Source: DATCBF01 sp964401995 (GTDB lineage: Bacteria > Actinomycetota > Thermoleophilia > Solirubrobacterales > 70-9). From it: a stretch of 64,000 nucleotides of DNA. The translations under genes and the position numbers were made by a program. Where the stretch lies: contig CAYOAP010000009.1 of the NCBI GenBank assembly GCA_964401995.1, forward strand, positions 54,566 through 118,565, in the 5' to 3' direction. This document shows, piece after piece, positions 47,237 to 54,609 of this stretch (the first letter of the stretch is position 1; the number at the start of each line of letters is the position of its first letter). A model generated the notes under the pieces. It saw only the letters and a program-made list of their open reading frames with translations. It was not told where the DNA came from and made no database searches.

Positions 47237-48232
47237 CTATGCGGTGGGGAAGAGAGCGACATGAATCGCTGTAATCAAAGTGTCAACCAGCTGCCGGTCG
47301 CCATTGGTGTGAAGCCTGTCCACCTGGCAAGAGAAAACGGCCTCCAGCCAGGCTGCCGCGCCGCCCAGCGCGAAGGTGGGCGGTTCGGTCTGCAGGTTGG
47401 GATCGCAGGAGACGACCCGGCCGCCTTCGATCGTCACCCGGACGCCCGCGATTCGCCGCTCCCGCTCCTTGGTGTCGACCGCAAGCACGCACTCGCCACC
47501 GGCATCGTCGGGCAGCTCAAGCAATGGGATCGCCATCAGGAAGGCCGCCTCCACCTCGAGCCAGGTGACCGGATCGGTTTTGTCGGGCGCGTAGAGGCGC
47601 TCCCAGCGGCCAGCGGCTGCCAGCGGGGCAATGCCCTTGCGGCCCCAGTCAGTGACCGTATAGGGGGTGGCGTTTCCCTCGCCGGGCACGGCTTCGATCT
47701 GGCCGGTCACCCGCATCGTCGCCAGCCGCCGCTCCAAGGCAGGGTAGCTGACGTCATGAATCAGGTTGTCGAGCTCGGTCAAAGAAAAAGGCTCGGCGGC
47801 GAGGGCGCGGAGGATCGCCGCGTCCCAGCCTTCAGCCAAAGCTTTGATCGCGGCTTTTGCCGGCTCGGTCCCCAGCTTGATCTCACCCCGCGGCGCCTGC
47901 GCCAGCCACTCGTCGAGCACGTCGATCACGAAAAGCAGCGCCCGACCCTCCTCGGTCAATTCATGAGAAACCGTGAGGGGCATGGTGCGGCGCTCAACTT
48001 TGACGACGACGCCAATCTCGATCAGGTGGGTGAGGTAGCCGCGAAGCGTCGTCTGGGCGGGGCCGCCGACGGCTTCGCGAAGGTCCGCGAAGCGCATCCG
48101 CTCCTCGGCCAGCGCCCGCAAGATCAGGGGGTTGAGCGGCGAGGCAAACAGCGAGAGGGCCATGCCACCGGCGCGAAAAGCGCTGACGGAAGGCCCGCTC
48201 AATGCGCGCATCCCATCGGCCCTACCTGACAT
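47237..48232 (-). CDS. Tandem winged-helix (HxlR-like) regulator with SCP2-like C-terminus, copy 1
   Basis: Predicted regulator of 331 residues from the ATG at 48232. Two HxlR-type winged helices lie in tandem: about 20-110 (SLFASPLNPLILRALAEERMRFADLREAVGGPAQTTLRGYLTHLIEIGVVVKV) and about 130-215 (WDAAILRALAAEPFSLTELDNLIHDVSYPALERRLATMRVTGQIEAV). The last 100 residues resemble an SCP2/sterol-carrier fold (GVRVTIEGGRVVSCDP...FALGGAAAWLEAVFS...LVDTLITAIHVALF), a possible hydrophobic-ligand pocket. Paralogous to 48960-49946. A GTG at 48256 is an alternative start, but the ATG is conserved between the copies. Confidence 0.82.
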   Translation of the reverse strand: MSGRADGMRALSGPSVSAFRAGGMALSLFASPLNPLILRALAEERMRFADLREAVGGPAQTTLRGYLTHLIEIGVVVKVERRTMPLTVSHELTEEGRALLFVIDVLDEWLAQAPRGEIKLGTEPAKAAIKALAEGWDAAILRALAAEPFSLTELDNLIHDVSYPALERRLATMRVTGQIEAVPGEGNATPYTVTDWGRKGIAPLAAAGRWERLYAPDKTDPVTWLEVEAAFLMAIPLLELPDDAGGECVLAVDTKERERRIAGVRVTIEGGRVVSCDPNLQTEPPTFALGGAAAWLEAVFSCQVDRLHTNGDRQLVDTLITAIHVALFPTA

Positions 48233-48260
48233 CGCGTTGGTCTCTGCTGAGAGCACCCAT
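48222..48260 (-). CDS. Leader ORF (12 codons) overlapping the regulator start, copy 1
   Basis: ATG at 48260 with GGGGGGA eight bases upstream encodes MGALSRDQRDVR and stops at TAG inside the fourth codon of the regulator, in another frame. The second regulator has the same arrangement with a related peptide (MGIPSNDQRSNQRDAF). The matching ribosome site, peptide start and stop position suggest translational coupling. The peptide may act only through being translated. Confidence 0.55.
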   Translation of the reverse strand: MGALSRDQRDVR

Positions 48261-48295
48261 GGTCTCAGTCCCCCCTTGCGGCTGACTAGCTGGCT

Positions 48296-48324
48296 GTAGT
48301 AAACGGACCAGTTTTTTTGAGCAA
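48296..48324 (-). promoter_or_regulatory. Promoter with AAAC-N6-GTTT palindrome, copy 1
   Basis: On the minus strand TTGCTC (-35, 48324-48319), 17 bp, then TACTAC (-10, 48301-48296). The spacer contains AAACTGGTCCGTTT (48314-48301), a dyad shared with the promoter of the paralogous regulator. A repressor bound there would block the core promoter, so autoregulation or cross-regulation is likely. Confidence 0.6.
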
Positions 48325-48444
48325 ATCCAGCCTACCCCATGGTCGGCTCTTTGGCTAGGTACGGGCCTCGGACCAACCAGATAGCACGGCTGCGCTGAGC
48401 CGCTAGACGTCAGGCCGGACGATCAAGGGCGCGCAGAACTCGCC

Positions 48445-48903
48445 CTAGCTAGTGACGCAAACCTTGAGGCCATATTCTGCCGCCAATTTGTTTGCTTTGG
48501 CAATTTCCGGGTTGGCCCCATGCCCTGAAACACCGGCGTTTTCACGCTCTTCAATCCCTACTTCGAAAGGCGTCAGGATCGCGTCCACATCATCCTCTTC
48601 TCCGCCGGGGGCCCCGAGGGCGCGGAGCTTTTCGGCCTCAGAGCTCAATGCCGGGAGAATGGTAGACGAGGAGAATTCGGCCATAGATTTGGATGATGCC
48701 GCGTTTTTGAACGATCCACGTTCCTTCGCGAAACTCGAGAAGTCAGCCTCTATCCCTTTGGTGCTCTTCAGGCAGATTGCATCGGCCTGCTTGATGAATT
48801 CTGCCTTTGTCAACGAACTCGTACTAGTTGTATTGCTACTTCCACACCCTGCAATCAAGGCAACCGTCACAATGAACATCAGTACGGAAAATTGCTCTCT
48901 CAC
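48445..48903 (-). CDS. Small exported lipoprotein
   Basis: Lipoprotein of 152 residues from a GTG at 48903. The signal ends in LIAGC with C20 lipidated, then SSNTTSTSS. The mature part is helical and begins LTKAEFIKQADAICLKSTKGIEADF, a pattern seen in many short actinobacterial lipoproteins of unknown role, with a second Cys near the end (LKVCVTS) that could pair with the one in AICLK. It lies between the two regulator paralogues, 56 bp downstream of the second one. Confidence 0.75.
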   Translation of the reverse strand: MREQFSVLMFIVTVALIAGCGSSNTTSTSSLTKAEFIKQADAICLKSTKGIEADFSSFAKERGSFKNAASSKSMAEFSSSTILPALSSEAEKLRALGAPGGEEDDVDAILTPFEVGIEERENAGVSGHGANPEIAKANKLAAEYGLKVCVTS

Positions 48904-48959
48904 GGCCTTCTCTCCTCCCTTTAGCGATGTCCGAGAGCACCGCTTTCGTTTCCAAATAT

Positions 48960-49946
48960 CTAGAAAAGCGCGCCGTGGAGCCCTTGGACCAGGCTCGTGA
49001 CAAGCTTCTTATCGCCGCGGATGTGCAGGCCAGACAGCTGGCCCTCGATCACAGCGTCCAGCCAGGCAGGGGCAGCGCCAAGCGCAAAAGTTGGCGGCTC
49101 GGACTTGAGCTCGGCGTCGGCGGAGACGACTTCGCCGCGCTCGATGACGATGTGGACTCCGGCGATGCGCTTGTCCTCCTCTTTGGTGTCTGCTGCCAGC
49201 ACGCATTCACCTTCTGCATCCTCGGGCAGCTCGACCAGCGGCAGCGCCATCAGGAACGCGGCCTCGACCTCTACCCATGTGACGGGTCCGGCCTCCTCCG
49301 CCAGGTGCAGGCGCTCCCAGCGCCCCGCTGCCGAGAGTGGCGCAATGCTGCGCCGGGCCCAGTCGGTGATCGTGTACGGAGTGCCGTTGCCGCTGCTGGG
49401 GACGGCCTCGATCTGGCCAGTGATGCGCATGATCGAGAGCCGGCGCTCCAGCGCCGGATAGCTGACGTCGGCGATCATCTCGTCGAGCTCGGTCAGCGAG
49501 AGAGGCTGGGCCGCGAGGGCGCGCAAGATCGCTGAGCCCCAGCCATCGGTGAGCGCTTTGATCGCCGCCTTGGCCGGCTCGGTGCCGAGTTTGATTTCAC
49601 CCTGCGGCGTCTCGGCCAGCCAGCGCTCGAGGATGTCGACGACGAAGAGCAGCTCTTGGCCCTCCGGCGTCAGCTCGCGGGAGACGGAGTAGGGCATAGC
49701 GCGCTTCTCGACCCTGGCGACGACGCCGAGATCGACCAGGTCGCAGAGGTATCCACGCAAGGTCGTCTGGGCCGGCCCGCCGACGCGCTCGCGCAGCTCG
49801 GCGAGGCGCAACGGCTCTTCGGCCAAGGCACGCACAACCAAGGCGTTGAGCGGCGAGGCGAACAGGGACAAGACCCGCGCCCCCGCGCGATATTGGCCTG
49901 CTGGTGATCCACTCAGAGCGTGCACTCCCGCCGTCCTAGAAGGCAT
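48960..49946 (-). CDS. Tandem winged-helix (HxlR-like) regulator with SCP2-like C-terminus, copy 2
   Basis: Predicted regulator of 328 residues, paralogous to 47237-48232 over its whole length: first winged helix LSLFASPLNALVVRALAEEPLRLAELRERVGGPAQTTLRGYLCDL, second WGSAILRALAAQPLSLTELDEMIADVSYPALERRLSIMRITGQIEAV, then the SCP2-like end GVHIVIERGEVVSADAELKSEPPTFALGAAPAWLDAVIEGQ. The ATG at 49946 matches the other copy (M-x-x-R-x-x-G-x-x-ALSG). A longer reading from 50048 would place the promoter palindrome inside the gene and is rejected. Confidence 0.82.
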   Translation of the reverse strand: MPSRTAGVHALSGSPAGQYRAGARVLSLFASPLNALVVRALAEEPLRLAELRERVGGPAQTTLRGYLCDLVDLGVVARVEKRAMPYSVSRELTPEGQELLFVVDILERWLAETPQGEIKLGTEPAKAAIKALTDGWGSAILRALAAQPLSLTELDEMIADVSYPALERRLSIMRITGQIEAVPSSGNGTPYTITDWARRSIAPLSAAGRWERLHLAEEAGPVTWVEVEAAFLMALPLVELPEDAEGECVLAADTKEEDKRIAGVHIVIERGEVVSADAELKSEPPTFALGAAPAWLDAVIEGQLSGLHIRGDKKLVTSLVQGLHGALF

Positions 49947-49986
49947 CGCGCTGGTTGCTGCGCTGGTCGTTGCTAGGAATTCCCAT
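49936..49986 (-). CDS. Leader ORF (16 codons) overlapping the regulator start, copy 2
   Basis: ATG at 49986 preceded by GGGGGGA encodes MGIPSNDQRSNQRDAF and ends in TAG eight bases past the A of the regulator ATG, exactly as in the other paralogue. The frame differs from that of the regulator. The peptides share MG, a Ser, DQR and RD. Confidence 0.55.
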   Translation of the reverse strand: MGIPSNDQRSNQRDAF

Positions 49987-50018
49987 GACTCGATCCCCCC
50001 TGTCTGACCATTCTGGCC

Positions 50019-50048
50019 GCAGTAAAACAGATCAGTTTTCCTAAGCAA
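50019..50048 (-). promoter_or_regulatory. Promoter with AAAC-N6-GTTT palindrome, copy 2
   Basis: On the minus strand TTGCTT (50048-50043) is followed after 17-18 bp by TTACTG/TACTGC. The spacer holds AAACTGATCTGTTT (50038-50025). Alignment with the first copy is good across the promoter, although the surrounding bases diverge. Confidence 0.6.
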
Positions 50049-50089
50049 ACTGGAGCGTACTTGATAGCGCCGCCGTTGGCTAGGGGCAG

Positions 50090-52411
50090 CTAAATTCGGG
50101 CGCCCTCTCGGGCGGAATCACTGCTCCGCGGCTTCGACTCAAGCCGCACGGGAGAGGCCGAAAGCGCCTGCACCCGCAGGTCGCTCCAGGTCAGTCCTTC
50201 GCGGACCAGGGCCGGCAAGCCGAGGGTGACGGCAGTGGCGATCTCAACCGCCTGCAGAATTACTCCGTAGGCGAGGGCGTCGGCGGTGCCGATCCCAAAG
50301 CCGGTGTGGAGGACGCTGATCACGGCTAGCTGGAAGACGCCGATGTTGGACGGGGTCGCCGGCACCACGGCGGTGACGTTGACGGCGAAGAGGACGGCGG
50401 CCGCAGCGCCAATCCCGGCGTGCTCGAGGCCGAGCGCATAGAGCAGCGCCCAGCAGGCGGCCAGCTGGATCGCCCAAGCGGTCAGCTGGGCGACCGAGGC
50501 GGCGAAGCCGCGCTTCGGCTCGCGGAAGATGGCGAGGCCGCTGCGGACCTGGACCAGCGCCCCGCGCAGGGCGACGCCGAGGCGGGCGATCCGCCCGTTG
50601 CCACCGCGCCGCATCACGGCCGGCGCCATCAGCACCAACACAAGCAGCAGCAGCGGCACGAAGCTGAAGGCGAAGAGCGCCTGCGTGCTGGAGTGGAAGA
50701 GCGGCGTGGTCGAGACGATGATGATGCCGAGCAGGACCAGCGCGACCAGGTTGAGCACGGTCTGGGAGACAAGCGTGCCGAGCAGGACCGGGAAGGTCTC
50801 CCGCATGCGGCCGGTGCGGCGGGCCAGCGACATCGCGCGGGCGGGCTCGCCGAGGCGGGCCGGCAGCGTCGCCGACATGAGGACGCCGATCATCGTCGCC
50901 GAGGTGACATCGCGGCGGCGGACTTGACGGTTGGGCAGCGCCGCGCAGACGATCCAGTACCAGGAGGCGGCGCGGAAGAAGAGGGAGATCGCCATCAGCG
51001 CGCAGCCGATCAGGACCCAGGAGATGTCGGAGCGGACGATGCTGGAGACGACCTTATCGACGCCGATCTTCTCCGCGGCGAGGGCGGTCAAACCGAGGCC
51101 AAGGGCGCCGGCGATGCCGAGGCCGATCCGACGGGCGTTGCGGCGGCGGTTGCTGCCGGCCCGGGCGGGAGCGGGGTCGAGGGAGGGCAGGCGCTGTGGC
51201 GGCTGGCGCGGCTTGCCGTCGGCGGGCTTGAGGCCGGCCCAGCGGCTGACCCGCTCGCCGGCGGTCGCAGGCTGTGGGGCGGCGATCGCCTTCTCGTAGA
51301 CCTCGGTCACGCGGTCGGCGACATGCGGCCAGGCGTAGCGCTGGGCGCTCTGGCGGGCGGCCTCGCCCATCGCCCGCAAGCGCTCAGGCTCGTGGTAGGC
51401 GCGCTGCAGCTCCTCGGCCAGGCGCTGGGGGTCGGCCGGCGGGACCAGGATGCCGTCAACCCCGTCGCTGACGACGTCGCTGTAGCCGGCGATTCCAGAG
51501 GCGATGACCGGCGTGCCGGCGGCGAAGGCCTCGGTCAGGACCATGCCGAAGCTCTCACCGGAGAGCGAGGGCGCGCAGAGCACGTCAGCCTCGTGCAGCG
51601 ACTGCCAGAGGCGCTCTTCCGAGACCCGCCCTTCGATGTCGATCGAGTCCATCAGGCTCGGATCGGTGAGGTAGCGAGCGACATCGTCGCGCTCGGCCCC
51701 GATCACGGTGAGGCGGGAGGGCACGTGGTCGACCAGGGCGCCGAAGGCGGTCAGCAGCACCGGCAGTCCCTTGCGCTCCTCCGGGCGGCCGACAAAAAGC
51801 ACCCGCAGGTCCTCTCCGTCCGGCTTCGGCCTGACCGGGGCGGCCTCGATGTCGACGCCGTTGGGGACGATCTCGTAGTTGCCGCCAAACCAGCGGCGGC
51901 CGGTCCAGGCGGCGGCCTCGGAGACGGCGATCCTGGCCGAGAGGCGGTTGAAGACACGGCGTGCTCCAAAGGCGGTTGCGATGTGGTTGGGAATCGCCTT
52001 GGTCGAGTAAGCGTGAAAGGTGGCGACGACCGGCGACTTGGCGCCGAGGACGGCGTTCCAGCCAACAAGCGGCACCACCGGCTCGTGGACGTGGACGACG
52101 TCGTAGTCGCCCTTGCGCAGCTCGCGGCGGATTGCCGCAACGCCGCCCCCAGGGAACGGCGAGAGGTTGGAGATCGCGCCGTTGGAAGCGATCCCGACCG
52201 AGCGGCCGAGGGGGACGAAGTAGTCCGGCGTCTCCCGCGCCTCGGCAGGGGCTCGGTGCAGCATCGTGCTGACCCGGTCTGGCGGGTCGAAGGGGGCGAA
52301 GACACGGACGTGGTGGCCGCGGTCGAGGAACTCCTCGGCAAGCGACTCCACGTGCCGGTTCACGCCGCCCTGGTAGGTCCAGGAATATGGCGAGACGAGA
52401 GCGATCCGCAC
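50090..52411 (-). CDS. GT4 glycosyltransferase fused to a flippase-like membrane domain
   Basis: Protein of 773 residues from a GTG at 52411. Residues 1-385 are a GT-B family 4 glycosyltransferase close to phosphatidylinositol mannosyltransferase PimA: SPYSWTYQGGVNRHVESLAEEF, VVHVHEPVVPL, FHAYSTKAIP, VPNGVDIE, LFVGRPEERKG, and the donor-site EX7E as ESFGMVLTEA. A basic Pro-rich linker (395-430) leads to a membrane domain (about 430-740, 7-8 helices) like the LPG-synthase/UPF0104 (AglD/DUF2029-like) flippase-type family (ATLPARLGEPARAMSLARRTG, VNVTAVVPATPSNIGVFQLAVISVL). This suggests that a lipid-linked sugar is made and moved by one polypeptide. Confidence 0.88.
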   Translation of the reverse strand: MRIALVSPYSWTYQGGVNRHVESLAEEFLDRGHHVRVFAPFDPPDRVSTMLHRAPAEARETPDYFVPLGRSVGIASNGAISNLSPFPGGGVAAIRRELRKGDYDVVHVHEPVVPLVGWNAVLGAKSPVVATFHAYSTKAIPNHIATAFGARRVFNRLSARIAVSEAAAWTGRRWFGGNYEIVPNGVDIEAAPVRPKPDGEDLRVLFVGRPEERKGLPVLLTAFGALVDHVPSRLTVIGAERDDVARYLTDPSLMDSIDIEGRVSEERLWQSLHEADVLCAPSLSGESFGMVLTEAFAAGTPVIASGIAGYSDVVSDGVDGILVPPADPQRLAEELQRAYHEPERLRAMGEAARQSAQRYAWPHVADRVTEVYEKAIAAPQPATAGERVSRWAGLKPADGKPRQPPQRLPSLDPAPARAGSNRRRNARRIGLGIAGALGLGLTALAAEKIGVDKVVSSIVRSDISWVLIGCALMAISLFFRAASWYWIVCAALPNRQVRRRDVTSATMIGVLMSATLPARLGEPARAMSLARRTGRMRETFPVLLGTLVSQTVLNLVALVLLGIIIVSTTPLFHSSTQALFAFSFVPLLLLVLVLMAPAVMRRGGNGRIARLGVALRGALVQVRSGLAIFREPKRGFAASVAQLTAWAIQLAACWALLYALGLEHAGIGAAAAVLFAVNVTAVVPATPSNIGVFQLAVISVLHTGFGIGTADALAYGVILQAVEIATAVTLGLPALVREGLTWSDLRVQALSASPVRLESKPRSSDSAREGARI

Positions 52412-52465
52412 GAACCACTAAGGGTAGAGGATGCAGCGGCCCCGCCACACGAAACGCACTAACGC

Positions 52466-52672
52466 TTAGAGCTGAGTCGCCATCAGGCCAAGGACGGCTG
52501 CCATAAGGCCGACGAAGGCAGCGATCAGGCCGCCACCAACCTGAATCATCGTGCGCTGCATAGCGCCGAGTTCGCCGCGCACCGCGCGGAGCTCGTTGTC
52601 GATGCGATCAAAGCCGCCATCCATGCGGCGGGCAAGGTCGTCGACGCGCTCGTCTGTCCAGGTTGCTCTCAT
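52466..52672 (-). CDS. Small helical membrane-tail protein
   Basis: Protein of 68 residues from the ATG at 52672 with GGAGA just upstream; a 124-residue reading would run into the next gene and is rejected. The N-terminal part is an amphipathic coiled coil (DDLARRMDGGFDRIDNELRAVRGELGAMQRTM), followed by one hydrophobic C-terminal helix (IQVGGGLIAAFVGLMAAVLGLMA). Similar short coiled-coil/tail-anchor proteins are common in actinobacteria. Function unknown. Confidence 0.6.
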   Translation of the reverse strand: MRATWTDERVDDLARRMDGGFDRIDNELRAVRGELGAMQRTMIQVGGGLIAAFVGLMAAVLGLMATQL

Positions 52673-52739
52673 CGTCTCCATGTCCGGGATGCTAGGGAAA
52701 TCTTCGTCAAATGTGTCGCGCAGAAGTGTAACTTTTTGT

Positions 52740-54512
52740 CTACGTCGATGCGTGCTCGGCCTCGGCCCAGGCGAAACCGACGAATACGAGCAGGTAGGCG
52801 GTGCCGATCTCCAGCAGGAGGGCCCCGGAATCGTTGGCAAGGGTGCCGATCACGGTCGCGGCGACCGCGCCCGCAAGCCCGGCGCGCATCGCGGGGCGGC
52901 CGTGGACCCAGGCGAGCAGGCGATCGCGCCGCAGGACGGCGATCGTGACCAGGGCCGCGATCAGCGGCATAAAGACGAAGACGATCGGCCTGGTGAAGCT
53001 GTGGGCGGAGAGCTGGAGGCGGCGCTGGGCGACATCCGCGAGGCTGCGAAGCCCGCCGGCATCGAGCACCGAGCGGGTGAGGTGAGCATTGGCGCCGGAG
53101 ACGAGGTCGATGAGGGCAATCAGCGCCACCACTGCCACTGGGGCGGCGAGAACGAGCAGCGCAGTGCGGCGGCGGCGGGCGGCGATCGCAGCCGCAGCAG
53201 CCGCAGCACCAAGGGGGAAGACGATCGCCGCGCCGACATCGGCGCCGAAGCGCCCGGCGGCGAAGACGAAGGCGAAGAACAGCCCGATCGAGAGGAACGC
53301 AACCGCGCAGCCGCGGGGCGAAAGCCGCGGGGCGAACCCGGTCAACCCCGCCCCGGTCCCGGCCACGATCAGCACCCCCAGCAGCGCCTCGAGCTCGTTG
53401 CCGATCCCGTAGAAACGAACGCCGAGGCCTGGGTTGGGCCCCAGCAGCGAGAGCGAGGTCAGCGGAGAGCCGACGATCACGTCACTCGCGTAAGCGAGGA
53501 CAGTCAGCGCCGAGGCGACCGCCAGCGCCCGGTAGCCGACGAAGATCGCCAGCGTCAGCGCCCCAAGCGCCGGCGCGCCGAGTGTCACTATCCCCTGCTC
53601 CACCCCCTGGCTCGGCTCCAGAGCAGCACAGAGGAGCAGCAACAGCGGCAGGTAGATAACGCTGAGAGCAGCAAGGCGGGCGCAGGAACGGCCCGAGCGG
53701 CCCCTGCTCGCGACCATCGCGGTTCCAAAGGCGACAAGCCAGGCGAGGAGGCTTAGGCCAATCACGGGCCCACGGCGCTCGGAGATCACGCTCAGCCTAT
53801 TGCCAAGCGAAACCACCTCCGCCGCGTCGACAGCCCCCTCTGATCGGATCGGCTGCCCGGACATCTGTGACGGAACCGGGATCCCGAACCGGCGCAGGAT
53901 CGTCGGCGCGATATCGGTCGAGAGCACGAAGCCATCCAGCCGGGTGCTGTCCGAAGTCAGGTTCCCGTCGAACCCCCGCCCCGCGATCCCGATCGCCAGC
54001 GCCTGGTCCTTGCCGGGAGGCGGCCGCCCGACCGCGATCACCAGATCGTTGCCGCGCAGGCCCCGCACAAGCCTTTCGAGTCCCCCCATGCCAACCGACC
54101 GCACCTGACAGGCCTTCCCAGCCCTCCTCAGTGTCGAATCCAGCAAGCCAGGCTCAATCTCTGCCGGGGCCAATCCAGCCCGTTCAACGACGTCTCGCGA
54201 GTACGAAGGGCCGCAGATCCCCCCTCTCGCCCGAATCGGCAGCGGCGAGTCATAAAGCGAGTCGAAGACCCGGTTCCCCTGGGAGATATCGAGATAGGTC
54301 TGCTCAGCCGGAACGGATCCAAGCCCAGCGCTCAGCAAGCCCGGAGAGACACCCCGAACATCCGCCAGCTGCTCAATGCTGGCGCCCCGCGGAAGCAAGG
54401 CGAGCGTGACCCTCTCTGGCATCTCCCCAGCGCTCGCCGAGCAGGCGCCAACCGCCAGCACGAGGGCCGCAAGAGTCAACCCGCCGGCCAGCCGCCCTCT
54501 CGCCAAGTTCAC
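52740..54512 (-). CDS. Polytopic membrane protein with exported alkaline-phosphatase-like N-terminal domain
   Basis: Protein of 590 residues from a GTG at 54512. An N-terminal signal with LAVGAC-SAS is followed by an extracytoplasmic domain (about 30-235). Its phrase DGFVLSTDIAPTILRRFGIPVPSQMSGQPI resembles the end of alkaline-phosphatase-superfamily domains, although no complete metal site is visible. Residues about 245-585 contain ten or more membrane helices with an Ala/Leu-rich composition and the motif GVRFYGIGNELEALLG. It may modify or move an envelope polymer; no firm assignment. It lies upstream of the coiled-coil and glycosyltransferase genes on the same strand. Confidence 0.75.
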   Translation of the reverse strand: MNLARGRLAGGLTLAALVLAVGACSASAGEMPERVTLALLPRGASIEQLADVRGVSPGLLSAGLGSVPAEQTYLDISQGNRVFDSLYDSPLPIRARGGICGPSYSRDVVERAGLAPAEIEPGLLDSTLRRAGKACQVRSVGMGGLERLVRGLRGNDLVIAVGRPPPGKDQALAIGIAGRGFDGNLTSDSTRLDGFVLSTDIAPTILRRFGIPVPSQMSGQPIRSEGAVDAAEVVSLGNRLSVISERRGPVIGLSLLAWLVAFGTAMVASRGRSGRSCARLAALSVIYLPLLLLLCAALEPSQGVEQGIVTLGAPALGALTLAIFVGYRALAVASALTVLAYASDVIVGSPLTSLSLLGPNPGLGVRFYGIGNELEALLGVLIVAGTGAGLTGFAPRLSPRGCAVAFLSIGLFFAFVFAAGRFGADVGAAIVFPLGAAAAAAAIAARRRRTALLVLAAPVAVVALIALIDLVSGANAHLTRSVLDAGGLRSLADVAQRRLQLSAHSFTRPIVFVFMPLIAALVTIAVLRRDRLLAWVHGRPAMRAGLAGAVAATVIGTLANDSGALLLEIGTAYLLVFVGFAWAEAEHAST

Positions 54513-54540
54513 GATTCCTACTCAACCACAAGAGACAGGA

Positions 54541-54568
54541 AAGGCCGCCCCCGATCAGGGGCGGCCTT
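54541..54568 (-). terminator. Terminator after the second DUF11-like gene
   Basis: AAGGCCGCCCC-(CGATCA)-GGGGCGGCCTT is an 11-bp perfect stem 41 bp past the stop at 54610. It ends the second surface cassette operon. Confidence 0.85.
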
Positions 54569-54609
54569 GGTCACTGCCGTCAGCCAGAGAGGGCTTCCGT
54601 GCTGCCCGG

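Noticed and set aside
52673..52840. N-terminal extension of the small tail-anchor protein
   Set aside because: It would overlap the adjacent membrane-protein gene by about 100 bp and has Ser/Pro/Arg noise composition; the ATG at 52672 has a ribosome site.
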